From the NCBI RefSeq assembly GCF_014192575.1, contig NZ_JACHYC010000002.1, positions 620,001-684,000 of the forward strand: 64,000 bases of DNA. The letters are read 5' to 3'. How positions within the stretch are numbered: position 1 is the stretch's first letter; each line of letters opens with the position of its first letter. The translations under genes and the position numbers were made by a program. The notes beneath the pieces are model-generated. The model searched no databases, had not been told where the DNA came from, and saw only the letters and a program-made list of their open reading frames with translations. Shown in pieces: positions 32,401-43,177 of the stretch. This DNA is from Variovorax sp. Sphag1AA. GTDB taxonomy: Bacteria; Pseudomonadota; Gammaproteobacteria; Burkholderiales; Burkholderiaceae_C.

Positions 32401-35337
32401 ATGAGCGACGCGCACCGTGATGCTGATGCGGACTCGACCGTGCTCGGCCGGCGCTTTGTCGCCTTGCTGTTTGCCGATCTGTCCCAGTCCACCGAACTGG
32501 CAGGAGCCCTGGAGGCCGAACACTACGCCCAACTTCTGGCGGCGCTGCGCCGGGCCTATCAGGACATCATTCCCGCGCACGGCGGTCTCGTGGTTCGGGT
32601 TCAGGGTGACGGCGTGCTCGCCATGTTCGGCTATCCGGCCACGCGCGAGGACGACGGCCGCCGCGCGGTGGAAGCCGCGCTTCAACTTCATGAGCGGGTG
32701 CGCGGCATGCACCTGGAACTCGCCGGCGTCCCGCCGCTGAACCTGCACACCGGCATTCATTCGGGGCTGGTTCTGCTCGGGGAGGGAGACATCGAGCGCG
32801 GTCGCTTCGAGCTGCTCGGACCGGTGCCCAACGTTGCGGCCCGCCTGTCGACGGCGGCGGCCGTCAATGAGATCCTCGTGAGCGAAGAAAGCCTCGGGCC
32901 GGCCCATCGCTTCTTCAGCACCGGGCCGGCCAGATCGCTGGACATCAAGGGTCAGGCGGCGCCCATGACGGTCTACGCCGTCCACGGCCGGGCCGGACTT
33001 GCGCAGCGCCTGGACAACCTGGAGCGCTACCGGTACGCGCCCTTCGTCGGGCGCCGTGCTGAAGGTGCATTGCTCGAAATGCGCCTGGCCGAGGCCATCG
33101 CCGGGCGGAGCCATTGCCTGGCAGTCGCCGCACCCGCCGGGATGGGCAAGACACGACTCATCGAACGGATGCTGGCCAGCGCCGCGGCGCAAGGCTGCAG
33201 CGTGCTGCGCGGCTATTGCGAAAGCGACCTGGGCGCCGAACCCCTGCAACCCTTCGTCCAGATTCTCGAATCGCTTTCCCGGGAGATGCCCGGCAAGGCC
33301 GCCGAGGGGATGTGCGAACTCTTCGCCGAGCTGTCGCAGAAAGCACCGCTGGCCATCTTCATCGACGACTGGCAGTGGGCCGACGAGCTGTCGAAGCAGG
33401 TGTTGGCGGCGCTGCGCCGGATCGGGGACTGCCGCCTGCTGATCGTGCTCGCCACACGCGACGCGAAGGCGGATGGTGTCTTCCCGGTGGCGAACGAAAC
33501 CATCACGCTGGAGCCGCTCGGCGACGCCGAGGCGGCGCAGGCCATTGCGGCACGTCTGCCGGCCGTCGACCCCTTCGTCGCCGCCGAGATCGCGCGCCGC
33601 GCTGGCGGCAACCCGCTGTACGTCGAGGAACTGTGTCATTCCATGGCGCGCGGCGACAGTGGTCCCGTCGGACGTCCGCGCGGCAGCGCCGGCTGGCTGA
33701 GTCACCTGGTGGAGTCGCGCGTGCAGCACCTGCCCCCGGCGCAGACCGAACTCGTGCGCGTGGCGGCGGTCATCGGCAATGTCATCCCGGTGTGGCTGTT
33801 CGAGGCGATCACCGGGACGACCGCGGACAGCGCCCTGGTACGCGGCCTGGCGGAACAGGACTTCATCTTTCCGGGCGAGCTTGCCGGCACGCTGCGCTTC
33901 AAGCATGGCGTGGCGCGCGACATCATCTACGAGTCGGTCGGGTTGCATGAAAGGCAGCAACTGCATCTTCGTGTCGCTCAGGCCATCCAGCGCCACGACG
34001 CTGAAACGGAGCATGACGAAGCCCTGGAGGCGCTGGCCTATCACTTCGGTGCGGGCGGCGATGGCGGCAGTGCCGCCCACTACGCCGAACTGGCCGGGGA
34101 CAAGGCGCTCAAGGCCTCGGCGCTCGACCGCGCACGCGCCCAGTACCGGGCGGCGCTGACCGCGCTCGACAAGCTGCCCGACTCATCGGAAGCCGCACAG
34201 CGATGGGTGTCCATCGTGCAGCGCCTGGGCATGGTGTGCGTGTTCGATCCCTCGCGCAGCGAACTGGCCCTTTCCACGCGCGCCGTCCACCTTGCGGAGC
34301 AATTCGCCGATGCGGCCTCGGTCGCACGGGCCCGCTACTGGCACAGCTACATCAGCTATTCACTCGGCCATGCGCGAGAGGCGATCACGCATGGCGAACG
34401 CGCACTGACCGAGGCCGAAGCCATCGGCGACGAGCCGCTGGCCATCCAGATCGTCGCGACGCTGGGCGAGTCGCATGTGCTCGCCGCGCACTACGACGTC
34501 GGCCTGCAGCTTCTTGATCGCGCGATCGAGGTCAAGCGCAGCCACCGCAGCGGCCGTCGCACCAACGTCGGCCTGGTCTATTCGCTGGTGTGCCGCGCCT
34601 ACGTGCTCGGCGACCGCGGGCGCTTCGAGCAGGCGCACGCATGCTTCGACGATGCGCTGGACTGCATCGTCGACGAGACGCATGAGATTTCTGCCACCCT
34701 GCACGGCTGGCGCAGCGCGGTGCTGCTGTGGCAGGGGCGCTGGTGCGAGGCGCGGGACACGGCCTTGCGCTCCGGTCGCATCGCCGAGGCCACCCGAAGT
34801 CTTTCGCAGCTGTCGATCGCGCAGGCCATCGCAGGCTATGCGCAATGGAAGCTCGAAAAAGCGCCGCAGGCCATCCAGGCCATCGTCGAGGCGACCGATT
34901 GGATCGCGCCGCGCGAAAGCGGGCTCTTTCGCTCCTTCAACCACGGTTGGCTGGCCGAGGGCTTCATGGCCCTGGGTCGCCGCGAAGAGGGCCGGCGCCA
35001 CGCCGCGTCTGCACTGAAGCGTGCGCACGAGCGCGATCTCATCGGCGTGGCGATGGCGTACCGCGCGCTCGCGCGCGATGCCGCGGTGCACAGGCCCGAG
35101 GCCGTCGGCCGCTACATCGACCAGGCGCTGCGCGTGGCGCGCGATCGCGATTCGGCGCACGAAACCGCCGTGACCCAGCTGTGCGCTGCCGAGATCGCGA
35201 TCGACCAGGGCCGCACCGGGCAGGCGATGGCGCTCATCGACGAAGCGACCGCCGCCTTCGACACGATGCGAATGGCGTGGCACCTGGACGAGGCTATGCG
35301 CCTGCGGACGCTGGCGGCTGGGGTCGAGGCTGCGTAA
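32401..35337 (+). CDS. class III nucleotide cyclase-AAA ATPase-TPR protein
   Basis: 978 residues. The cyclase domain is at about 15-200 with metal aspartates in FADLSQS (D26) and QGDGVLAMFG (D70) and transition-state residues in PNVAARL; the usual aspartate of the base-specifying position is replaced (FELLGP). The STAND/AAA-like ATPase has Walker A APAGMGKTRL (about 246) and Walker B LAIFIDDWQWAD (about 318). The C-terminal 500 residues are helical TPR-like repeats. Members of this architecture are multi-domain signalling proteins; cAMP synthesis here is probable but unproven. ATG 32401 follows AGGCAGGAA. Its last 44 bases overlap the convergent peroxidase gene. Confidence 0.87.
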   Translation: MSDAHRDADADSTVLGRRFVALLFADLSQSTELAGALEAEHYAQLLAALRRAYQDIIPAHGGLVVRVQGDGVLAMFGYPATREDDGRRAVEAALQLHERVRGMHLELAGVPPLNLHTGIHSGLVLLGEGDIERGRFELLGPVPNVAARLSTAAAVNEILVSEESLGPAHRFFSTGPARSLDIKGQAAPMTVYAVHGRAGLAQRLDNLERYRYAPFVGRRAEGALLEMRLAEAIAGRSHCLAVAAPAGMGKTRLIERMLASAAAQGCSVLRGYCESDLGAEPLQPFVQILESLSREMPGKAAEGMCELFAELSQKAPLAIFIDDWQWADELSKQVLAALRRIGDCRLLIVLATRDAKADGVFPVANETITLEPLGDAEAAQAIAARLPAVDPFVAAEIARRAGGNPLYVEELCHSMARGDSGPVGRPRGSAGWLSHLVESRVQHLPPAQTELVRVAAVIGNVIPVWLFEAITGTTADSALVRGLAEQDFIFPGELAGTLRFKHGVARDIIYESVGLHERQQLHLRVAQAIQRHDAETEHDEALEALAYHFGAGGDGGSAAHYAELAGDKALKASALDRARAQYRAALTALDKLPDSSEAAQRWVSIVQRLGMVCVFDPSRSELALSTRAVHLAEQFADAASVARARYWHSYISYSLGHAREAITHGERALTEAEAIGDEPLAIQIVATLGESHVLAAHYDVGLQLLDRAIEVKRSHRSGRRTNVGLVYSLVCRAYVLGDRGRFEQAHACFDDALDCIVDETHEISATLHGWRSAVLLWQGRWCEARDTALRSGRIAEATRSLSQLSIAQAIAGYAQWKLEKAPQAIQAIVEATDWIAPRESGLFRSFNHGWLAEGFMALGRREEGRRHAASALKRAHERDLIGVAMAYRALARDAAVHRPEAVGRYIDQALRVARDRDSAHETAVTQLCAAEIAIDQGRTGQAMALIDEATAAFDTMRMAWHLDEAMRLRTLAAGVEAA

Positions 35338-38300
35338 GCATCAACAGCACCGGTGACCCGGTCGGCCGCAGCGTGCCGGCTTCGAGGAGCCCCGCCATCA
35401 GGCCGAGCATCACGCCGACGCCCATGCCGTAGCCGGGGCAGGCGTGTTCGGTCGCCACCGGGCTCGACGGATTGCGGCTGCCGCCGAACATCATCTCGTC
35501 GGGCGCGGCCGCGTCGGTCAATGCCGAGGCGATGCCGAGCACGATGCGTTGATCCTCGCCGGGCTCGCCATCCTTGCCACCCACCACCTGGCCGTTCACG
35601 ACCGGGCAGCGCCAGAGCTGTTCCGGGACAGGGCGCTTGCGCATGGTGTTCATGATTCCGCCGCGCAGTGCTTGCCGTGCGCGTTCGTATCGATCTGGAA
35701 CCGTCGTCTTCAGGTCCGCCAGGCGTTGCTGGAATTCCCACAACGACTTCTCCCGGATCCATGCCTCCATGGTGCGCAGGTAGTTGCCATAGACGGTCGG
35801 GGGGAAGCCAAGCAGAACGCCCGAGATGCTGTTCGCGATCACGTCCTGGCGCTCCTCGGGCTTGATGGCCTCGACGTTCTCCAGGCTCCCCACGATGGCC
35901 TTGGCCAACGGGCCGAGCGGTGTTCCCTGCGCGAGCATCTGCTTGACCGCGTCCAGCACCGCCTTGCCCTGCACCTGCCCGGTTTCCACGGTCTCGGGAC
36001 GCGGGTGCGGATTGAAGATGTAGTGCGACGCGGAGAAGAAGTTGCCGGGGCAGCGCGGCGGTTGCGGATTGCCCGGCACGCGATCACCCACCACCATGAG
36101 ATCGCCCGGCTTTGCCGCGCCTGCGAACGACTCGGGCAGGCCGATCCACACCTTGCAAAGCGCAGCCAGCACACCTTCTGCGAACGAGACGAGGTCGATT
36201 GGCGCGCGTACCGAGCCGTCTGGGTTGGGCACCGGGAACTTCATGAACTTTTCCAGGGCTCCCTCGACGAGCTTGCTCGTCAACTGGAAGGCGTTCTCTT
36301 CCGTGATCGTCTCGATGGCCTGGTTGATCACCGGCGCCTGCACCGCATGGCCCGTGCCCGCATCCATGCCGAGGTGGTTGTGGCCGAGCGAGGCGGCCAT
36401 GCGATGGCCATAGCCCTGGACGGAGTACTTCTCGCCCTTGTCCTGCAGGATGCGCAGCACGTCCGACTGCATGCCCACCAGCAGACCGTAGGGGCGGGCG
36501 TCCTTGTATCCGCCTTCCCGGCGCACCTGCTCCCAGGTGTTCACCGACACGGACCTGACCGGGTCCGGGTCTTCCAGGCGCTGTCGCCAGTGATCGAGGG
36601 AACTGGCGGGCGGCCAGGCCGGCGGCAGGATTGCCGTCGCACTCGTCGCCGGCTGCCGGCGCAGCGCTGACAGATTGCGCAGCGCGTCCATCGAGGGCAC
36701 GAACAGGTAAAGACCCCATTGAAGCGTGGCGAAGGGATCTTTCCCCAGGTCGACTCGCAGGACACCGTTCGGCGATCCGTCTTCCAGGCAACGGAAGGTG
36801 CGACGGTCACCGGGCCGGGGGACTGCGAGGAACGGGTCGGCCTGCGCCGAGGACACGCCCGAACTGTTGCCGCCGGAAATCCAGCGCTGGATCACTTCGA
36901 ACTGCTCGGAGATGCTCGCGCAATAGGCCATGAACACGATGCCGCGGTCGGCGTTCGGTGCAGCACCCGGATTGGCTTGCAGGTCCGCCTTATCGTCGAA
37001 GCGATCGCCGTAGGACATCCCCGCACGCACGATGCGCGGCATGGGCTTGCGCCCATCGCGTGGATTGGCGCGCCGCACATGGGCGTGGAAGGGGCATTGC
37101 CGGCCTTCGGTGTCCTTGCCGTAGTCGAAGTCGTTGCCAGAGGTCGGGTCGACGAGCGACGTTCCGTCCTGCCGCCGGCCCATCATCTTTTCGAGGATGG
37201 CCTGCTTCCGTTTCGCCTTTGCGTCGTCGTCGCCTACGTCCTTGTCTGCCAGGTGCGAATCCAGCGCGGCGTGCAGGTTGTCGAGGTGCTGGCGCAGCTT
37301 TCTCACGACGAGGAAGGTGCCGTTCTTGAGAAGCGCGGGCGGAGCGGAATTCGAATCGGGCTTGTCGCCCTGGCTGTTCTCGCAGCCGAGGAACAGGTCC
37401 CCGGGGAGGACCGTATCGCGCGGCAGCGGCGGCGGCTCGACACTCTTGAGGCCGGGTTGGCTGAAGCCGTCGAGAAAGCCGAAGTGCTCGCGTCCGTTCG
37501 ATCCGTCGCGATAACTGCGCATGGGCTGCACTGCCACCACCTGCATGCCCGTCGACGCCGGAGTCAGCTGCGAGATGGCGGCCGCCAGTTGCGGATGCAG
37601 TGCTGCGGAGGCGGACTCGGGCTTGTCATCCGTGAGCCGCATCATGAACGCGACATGCACCGTCGGAAGATCGACCCGGCTGTTCGGATCGACCTTGAGG
37701 TTTTCGTCGCAGCGCTCGGGCCGCGGCCAGAAGTCAGGATGGTTGGCCCGCACGTCGCCGAGCAGGCCAGAGCGTGATTCCATCCCGTCCATGAATTCGC
37801 GCGGCAACGGATCGAGCTGTTCGGCGGAGAAGCCCAAGGCGCGCAGTCCCGCATAGGTGAAAGCGATGTTGCGGCGGATCCCGTCGCCGTCCTGCCCGCC
37901 ATGGCCGCTGATGGGCGCCCCTTCGAGCCACGCTGCGGCCTGGTCCGCGTCCCGCACGCGAAGGAGGACCATGCAGCCGTGGGTATTGCTGCCACGGTCT
38001 CCCACAATGCCGGCCTGCACGACACCGGTCGGCGTGAACGAATCGTCCGGGGGTGTGGCATTGCCGGGCTTCTCGCCGCGGTCGAGGAACCACGCGAGTT
38101 CTTCCTTCGCCGCCTCGGCGACGTCGTGAAAGCGCGGATCGCTTGCAAGCTTCGGGAAGATCGCCGCGAAGTCCTCGAGCACCTTGTGCGTGAAGTCCCG
38201 CAGGATCCGGCGCTCGGTCGTGCTCGTGAAAAGTGGCGAGAGGCGATAGAGGCCCTTTAGCGCACGAAGCGAAGTGAAAGCAGCGGCGTCCGGGTGCTCC

Positions 38301-38935
38301 TCTGCCTCCTTCCGCCCCTCGGCAATCTGCTTCACCGTGGGCTTCACCCCGTACGCGGCGATGAGCCGATCAGCCTCTGCCGGATCGGCGGTCTCCCGCT
38401 GGATACGCTCGATGTGTTCCAGGTAGGGCTGGTCGCTCGACGTCACCGACGAGTCGGCGAAGAACAAGCCCGCCATCTGCTCGTTCTCGCGCACCCAACG
38501 GCAGTAGGTGTCGTAGTTCGATGTCTTCGAGCCCGGATAGCCGTCGCAGTGGCAGAAGAGAGCATCGAGCAGGAAGCCGATGTCCCGGTAGATGACCCGC
38601 ATGTACGGCTCCCAGCCGCCGTCGAAGGTCACGTTGAGCGCAAGCCTGTAGCGGCCCGGCGTCCCGTCGGCAGCGATGGCGCTTTCGGGCGGCACGACCG
38701 TGTACCGGAAGTTGCGCAGGATGCCGAAGCGCCCGAGCGCATCCGGAAACTGCGGATCGACCAGCGTCGCCTCGCGCAGGTTCTGGCGCGACTCGTTGAG
38801 CGCGTCGAGCAGCCGGTGCAGCCGGTCGACGTACGTCATCGTTTCCAGGCTGTCGATGAAGCCGGTCTTCACCGGCGCAAGCACAGCAAGATTGGTGAGC
38901 CCGGCGAGCTCGCCGCCCGTGACCTTGGTTCGCAT
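35294..38935 (-). CDS. DyP-type peroxidase with C-terminal cytochrome P450-like domain
   Basis: 1213 residues. An N-terminal region of about 250 (NLAVLAPVKTGFIDSLETM, VTFDGGWEPYMRVIYRDIG) precedes the DyP domain with the GXXDG motif in FGFLDGFSQPG (about 485), FHAHVRRANPRDG (about 620) and MAYCASISEQFEVIQRW (about 672). Residues about 780-1200 resemble a P450: helix-I-like ISGVLLGFPPTVYG (about 1042) and a cysteine-ligand segment TEHACPGYGMGVGVMLG (about 1162). Two haem enzymes in one chain are thus predicted, perhaps peroxide-driven. No signal peptide. ATG 38935 follows GAGGAGAT. Its catalytic competence and substrate are unknown. Confidence 0.85.
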   Translation of the reverse strand: MRTKVTGGELAGLTNLAVLAPVKTGFIDSLETMTYVDRLHRLLDALNESRQNLREATLVDPQFPDALGRFGILRNFRYTVVPPESAIAADGTPGRYRLALNVTFDGGWEPYMRVIYRDIGFLLDALFCHCDGYPGSKTSNYDTYCRWVRENEQMAGLFFADSSVTSSDQPYLEHIERIQRETADPAEADRLIAAYGVKPTVKQIAEGRKEAEEHPDAAAFTSLRALKGLYRLSPLFTSTTERRILRDFTHKVLEDFAAIFPKLASDPRFHDVAEAAKEELAWFLDRGEKPGNATPPDDSFTPTGVVQAGIVGDRGSNTHGCMVLLRVRDADQAAAWLEGAPISGHGGQDGDGIRRNIAFTYAGLRALGFSAEQLDPLPREFMDGMESRSGLLGDVRANHPDFWPRPERCDENLKVDPNSRVDLPTVHVAFMMRLTDDKPESASAALHPQLAAAISQLTPASTGMQVVAVQPMRSYRDGSNGREHFGFLDGFSQPGLKSVEPPPLPRDTVLPGDLFLGCENSQGDKPDSNSAPPALLKNGTFLVVRKLRQHLDNLHAALDSHLADKDVGDDDAKAKRKQAILEKMMGRRQDGTSLVDPTSGNDFDYGKDTEGRQCPFHAHVRRANPRDGRKPMPRIVRAGMSYGDRFDDKADLQANPGAAPNADRGIVFMAYCASISEQFEVIQRWISGGNSSGVSSAQADPFLAVPRPGDRRTFRCLEDGSPNGVLRVDLGKDPFATLQWGLYLFVPSMDALRNLSALRRQPATSATAILPPAWPPASSLDHWRQRLEDPDPVRSVSVNTWEQVRREGGYKDARPYGLLVGMQSDVLRILQDKGEKYSVQGYGHRMAASLGHNHLGMDAGTGHAVQAPVINQAIETITEENAFQLTSKLVEGALEKFMKFPVPNPDGSVRAPIDLVSFAEGVLAALCKVWIGLPESFAGAAKPGDLMVVGDRVPGNPQPPRCPGNFFSASHYIFNPHPRPETVETGQVQGKAVLDAVKQMLAQGTPLGPLAKAIVGSLENVEAIKPEERQDVIANSISGVLLGFPPTVYGNYLRTMEAWIREKSLWEFQQRLADLKTTVPDRYERARQALRGGIMNTMRKRPVPEQLWRCPVVNGQVVGGKDGEPGEDQRIVLGIASALTDAAAPDEMMFGGSRNPSSPVATEHACPGYGMGVGVMLGLMAGLLEAGTLRPTGSPVLLMLTQPRPQPPASAGA

Positions 38936-39147
38936 GGGGATCTCCTCGCTTCTTTGTGAGGCCACCGGAAGTGGTCCGTCGGCCAGACTAGAGCATGTGC
39001 CTGGTGGCCGCATCCGTCATGTTGGGGACAACACGGCCCCTGATGACGGGCCGCCGCGGGCCGGCGCGATTTCGCCTTCGCCGCTAGACTCCACGCCGTG
39101 TGCGCCGCCGGCGCGCATCAACCGCTGGTTGCAGAAGGCAGATGCCC

Positions 39148-42100
39148 ATGGCCCCGTCCCGGTCTCGCCCCCTGTTGGAAGACGCGAAAGACGCGCCGCG
39201 CGCCGGCAGCGCCGTGCGCGAGCCGTTCGACGGGAAGCTGTTGGTCATGCTGCTCAACGGCATCCAGAAGGGCATGGCGGCGCGGATGGAGTTCCAGGCG
39301 ATCGTCGACATGGTGGGCGACAAGCTGCGCGAGCTGTTCGATTCCGGCGACCTCAACATCGTCTGGTGGGACGACAAGACCGACCTCGTGCAGGTGCTCT
39401 ACCGCTACGAGCACAACAAGCCACTTCCTCTGCCGCCGGCGCGGCTGCTGAAGCCGGACGGGTTTCTGACGGACATCCTGCACCGGCGCGAAACGGCAGT
39501 CGCCAACACTCGCGAGGACCAGACGCGGGTTGGCGTCGGGCCCGCCCCGGGCACCGACTGGGCGCACTCGATCGCAGCCGTGCCGATCATCGGCAGCGAT
39601 CGCGCGCTCGGCATCATCGCCCTGCAGAACCACGAGCGCGAATACGCTTTCGGCGCCGACGAGGTCCGGCTGCTGGAGACGGTGGCCGGCAGCCTCGGAC
39701 TCGCGCTTGAGAACGCTCGCCTGCTCGACGAAACCCGCCGACAGGGCCGTGAGATGCAGGAGGCGTTGGCGCACCAGACGGCCGCTGCCGAGGTGCTGCG
39801 GGTCATCGGCAGCTCCGTGGCCGATCCCGGGCCGGTGTTCGACAAGATCCTGGAGTGCTGCGAGCGCCTGTTCGAAGGCAGCTCCTTCGCGCTGATGATG
39901 CTCGACGCCGATGGCAACCTGGCGTTGACCCGCTGGCTGGTGACCGCCGCCGGCCGCGCCGTGATCGGCGAGGAGCGCACTGCCGAGATGGTCGCGGCGA
40001 TGCAGGCCAACTACCCGATGCCGATCGTGGGCACCTCGGCCGAGATCTGCTTCCGCACCGGTGAGGTCGTGGAGTTTGCGGACGTGGTGAACGACCCCGA
40101 CGTTCCGCTTGTGCTGCGCCGCAATGCCGCACTGGCCGGCACCAGTTTTGCGAACCTCGCGGCGCCGCTGCTCTGGGAAGGTCGGGGCATCGGCATCCTG
40201 AGCATGCAGCGCACCCAGACCGGCCCGTTCCGCCCCAGCGAGCGCGCACTGCTCAAGACCTTCGCCGACCAGGCGGTCATCGCCATCCAGAATGCGCGGC
40301 TCTTCAACGAGACGCAGGCAGCGCTGCACAAGGTCGAAGAGCGCACTGCAGAGCTGACCGAGTCGCTCGAATACCAGACCGCGGTGAGCGACGTGCTGCG
40401 CGCGATCAGCGAATCGCCCACCGATGCGATGCCGGTGTTCGAGGCCATCCTGGACTGCACCATGTGGCTCTTCGAGGGCCCGGCTTCCGCGATCTTCACC
40501 TTCGACGGCCGGCTGGTGCACCTCGCCGCGACGCGCAACTGGTCGCCGAGGGCGCTGGAGGTGGCCGCCACCGTGTGGCCCTCGCCACCTGACCCGCGCC
40601 AGATGAACGGCCGGGTGATCCTGGAGCGGCGGTCGCTCAGCAATGACGACGCCTGGGCCGATCCCGACTACGACCCGGCGCTGGCCGATGTCGAGGTGCG
40701 GCGGCGGATCATCGCCGCGCCACTGCTCAAGGACGGCGTGGCGATCGGCGCGATCACCACGGCATGGCCGCAGCCCGGCAAATCGCCGCAGCGGCAGATC
40801 GACCTGCTCGATCTCTTCGCCGAGCAGGCGGTGATCGCGATCGAGAACGCGCGGCTCGCCAACGAGACCCGCGAGACGCTGGAGCGCCAGACCGCCACGG
40901 CGCAGGTGCTGCAGGTGATCAGCGAGTCGATGGAGAACGCGCAGCCGGTGTTCGACAAGATCCTCGAAAGCTGCCAGCGGCTTTTCTCGGGCACCGAGCT
41001 CGGTATCTCGCTGGTCGGCAACGACGGCCAGATGCATCTGGCCGCGCACAACGGCTTCGCGAGGGGGGAACTGGAGCGCTACTACCCGCGGCCCATCGAC
41101 CACTCGGCGATGGGGGAGGCCATGGCGGGGCCGGAGGTCCTTCATCTGCCCGATGCGCTCGCCGAGCCGCAACTCCTGCCATTCATGCGCGAGGTGGCCA
41201 AGAAGATCGGCAACTACGCGCTCATGCTGGCGCCGCTGATCTGGGAAGGCCAGTACATCGGCTCGATCCACGTCGCGCGCCAGCCGCCAGGTCCGTTCGA
41301 GGACAAGGAGATCAAGCTGCTGGAGACTTTCGCCGACCAGGCGGTGATCGCGATCCAGAACGCGCGGCTCTTCAACGAGGCCAAGGAAGCGCGCGCTGCG
41401 GCCGAAGCCACCAACGAGGCGAAGAGCGCGTTCCTCGCGACCATGAGCCACGAGATCCGCACGCCGATGAATGCGGTGATCGGCATGAGCGGGCTGCTGC
41501 TCGACACGCCGCTCGATCCCGAGCAGCAGGACTATGTCTCCACCATCCGCGAGTCGGGCGATGCGCTGCTGACCATCATCAACGACATCCTCGACTACTC
41601 GAAGATCGAAGCCGGCCGGATGGATGTCGAATCGCATCCGTTCGATCTGCGCGATTGCGTGGAATCGGCGCTCGATTTGGTGAGCGCGCGCGCGACGGAG
41701 AAGAAGCTCGAGATCGCGTATGTCTTCGAGTGCGACGTGCCGGTGGGCGTGTCCGGCGACCTCACGCGGCTGCGGCAGGTGCTGCTCAACCTGCTGAGCA
41801 ATTCGGTGAAGTTCACCGAGCGAGGTGAGGTGGTGCTGACCGTCAGTTCGGAGAAGCTGCTGAACGGAGAGGGCAACGGCGACGTGCGCCTGACCTTCGC
41901 GGTGCGCGACACGGGCATCGGCCTTTCGGAACAAGGCAAGAGCCGGCTGTTTCAGTCGTTCTCGCAAGCCGATTCGAGCACCACGCGCAAGTACGGTGGC
42001 ACGGGGCTGGGCCTGGCAATCAGCAAGCGTCTGGCCGAACTCATGGGCGGGACCATGTGGGTCGAGAGCGCCGGGCCGGGCCACGGCTCGACCTTCTTCT

Positions 42101-42981
42101 TCACCATCGAGGCGCCGGTCGCCGAAGCACCGCCGAGCAAGCGGCCGGTTTCGGTCGGTGTGCAGCACGAACTGCAGGACAAGCGCATCCTGATCGTGGA
42201 CGACAACGCCACCAACCGTCGTGTGCTCTCGCTCCAGACCGGCCGATGGGGCATGCGTCCGCGCGACACCGAGTCGCCTGCCGAGGCGCTCCAGTGGCTC
42301 GACGCCGGCGAGCGCTACGACCTTGCGATCCTGGACATGCACATGCCGGAGATGGACGGCGTCGATCTTGCGCAGCGCATCCGGGTGAACCACGCGGCGC
42401 TGCCGCTGGTGCTGTTCAGCTCGCTGGGCCGTCGCGAGGCGGGCGACACCGGATCGCTCTTCAATGCCTACCTCTCGAAGCCGATCCACCAGTCGCAGCT
42501 CTTCGACACGCTGGTGAACCTGCTCGCGCACGAGGCGCCGGTGCGGCCGGTCGTCAGCGCCTCGCCGCGGCCGCAGATCGATGCGTCGATGGGGGAGCGC
42601 CATCCGCTGCGCATCCTTCTGGCGGAAGACAACGTGGTGAACCAGAAGCTCGCGCTCAGGCTGCTTCAGCAGATGGGGTATCGCGCCGACCTGGCCTCCA
42701 ACGGCATCGAGGCGGTGGAGTCGGTGCAGCGGCAGGTCTACGACGTGGTGCTGATGGACGTGCAGATGCCCGAGCTCGACGGCCTCGACGCCACACGCCG
42801 GATCTGCTCGCTGCTCGGTCCCGGGCAGCGGCCGCACATCATCGCGATGACCGCCAACGCAATGCAGGGCGACCAGGAAGCCTGCCTCGCAGCCGGCATG
42901 GACGACTACGTGACCAAGCCGATCCGGGTCGAACGGCTGGTCGAAGCCCTGAGCAACGTGCCCGCGCGCAACCACCGTTGA
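39148..42981 (+). CDS. hybrid sensor histidine kinase with four GAF domains and two receivers
   Basis: About 1277 residues, soluble. Four successive GAF domains at about 25-180, 215-395, 420-575 and 595-745, each ended by a similar helix ([17 protein letters not shown]). Then HisKA with [10 protein letters not shown] (H about 767), HATPase with [11 protein letters not shown] and [12 protein letters not shown], a receiver with [10 protein letters not shown] (D about 1062) and a second with [11 protein letters not shown] (D about 1203). No Hpt domain and no membrane helix. ATG 39148 has AGAAGG at 9 bases; ATG 39142 is the alternative. It precedes the partner-switching/GTPase operon by 196 bp and may feed it. 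Confidence 0.9.
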   Translation: MAPSRSRPLLEDAKDAPRAGSAVREPFDGKLLVMLLNGIQKGMAARMEFQAIVDMVGDKLRELFDSGDLNIVWWDDKTDLVQVLYRYEHNKPLPLPPARLLKPDGFLTDILHRRETAVANTREDQTRVGVGPAPGTDWAHSIAAVPIIGSDRALGIIALQNHEREYAFGADEVRLLETVAGSLGLALENARLLDETRRQGREMQEALAHQTAAAEVLRVIGSSVADPGPVFDKILECCERLFEGSSFALMMLDADGNLALTRWLVTAAGRAVIGEERTAEMVAAMQANYPMPIVGTSAEICFRTGEVVEFADVVNDPDVPLVLRRNAALAGTSFANLAAPLLWEGRGIGILSMQRTQTGPFRPSERALLKTFADQAVIAIQNARLFNETQAALHKVEERTAELTESLEYQTAVSDVLRAISESPTDAMPVFEAILDCTMWLFEGPASAIFTFDGRLVHLAATRNWSPRALEVAATVWPSPPDPRQMNGRVILERRSLSNDDAWADPDYDPALADVEVRRRIIAAPLLKDGVAIGAITTAWPQPGKSPQRQIDLLDLFAEQAVIAIENARLANETRETLERQTATAQVLQVISESMENAQPVFDKILESCQRLFSGTELGISLVGNDGQMHLAAHNGFARGELERYYPRPIDHSAMGEAMAGPEVLHLPDALAEPQLLPFMREVAKKIGNYALMLAPLIWEGQYIGSIHVARQPPGPFEDKEIKLLETFADQAVIAIQNARLFNEAKEARAAAEATNEAKSAFLATMSHEIRTPMNAVIGMSGLLLDTPLDPEQQDYVSTIRESGDALLTIINDILDYSKIEAGRMDVESHPFDLRDCVESALDLVSARATEKKLEIAYVFECDVPVGVSGDLTRLRQVLLNLLSNSVKFTERGEVVLTVSSEKLLNGEGNGDVRLTFAVRDTGIGLSEQGKSRLFQSFSQADSSTTRKYGGTGLGLAISKRLAELMGGTMWVESAGPGHGSTFFFTIEAPVAEAPPSKRPVSVGVQHELQDKRILIVDDNATNRRVLSLQTGRWGMRPRDTESPAEALQWLDAGERYDLAILDMHMPEMDGVDLAQRIRVNHAALPLVLFSSLGRREAGDTGSLFNAYLSKPIHQSQLFDTLVNLLAHEAPVRPVVSASPRPQIDASMGERHPLRILLAEDNVVNQKLALRLLQQMGYRADLASNGIEAVESVQRQVYDVVLMDVQMPELDGLDATRRICSLLGPGQRPHIIAMTANAMQGDQEACLAAGMDDYVTKPIRVERLVEALSNVPARNHR

Positions 42982-43001
42982 TCGCACTGCCCGTTGATTC
43001 C

Positions 43002-43015
43002 CCCCTAAATAGGGG
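43002..43015. promoter_or_regulatory. CCCCTAAATAGGGG palindrome upstream of the STAS operon
   Basis: A perfect 6-bp inverted repeat with two central A. There is no T-run, so it is more likely an operator, possibly for a LuxR-type response regulator, than a terminator. It lies 162 bp before the STAS gene. Confidence 0.4.
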
Positions 43016-43177
43016 TGATCGACGCGCTTGAAAATTGAGCGTAAGCTAGAAGAAGGTTCTACCTCCCGATACGCAAGAAGCGCTTGTTTTCGTTTCAGAA
43101 CAAGACGAACTTGCGAAGCAGTTCACCCTGCGGCGGCAGACCGGTTCAGCACCATCGACATCGACCGCGGAGTGTGT

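Noticed and set aside
39118..42987. A 1289-codon open frame antisense to the hybrid kinase
   Set aside because: It mirrors the sense gene through GC-rich codon bias, has no recognisable domains and runs over the whole kinase whose motifs are all intact on the plus strand.
43002..43015. CCCCTAAATAGGGG as a terminator of the kinase gene
   Set aside because: No T-run follows on either strand, so an operator is more likely.
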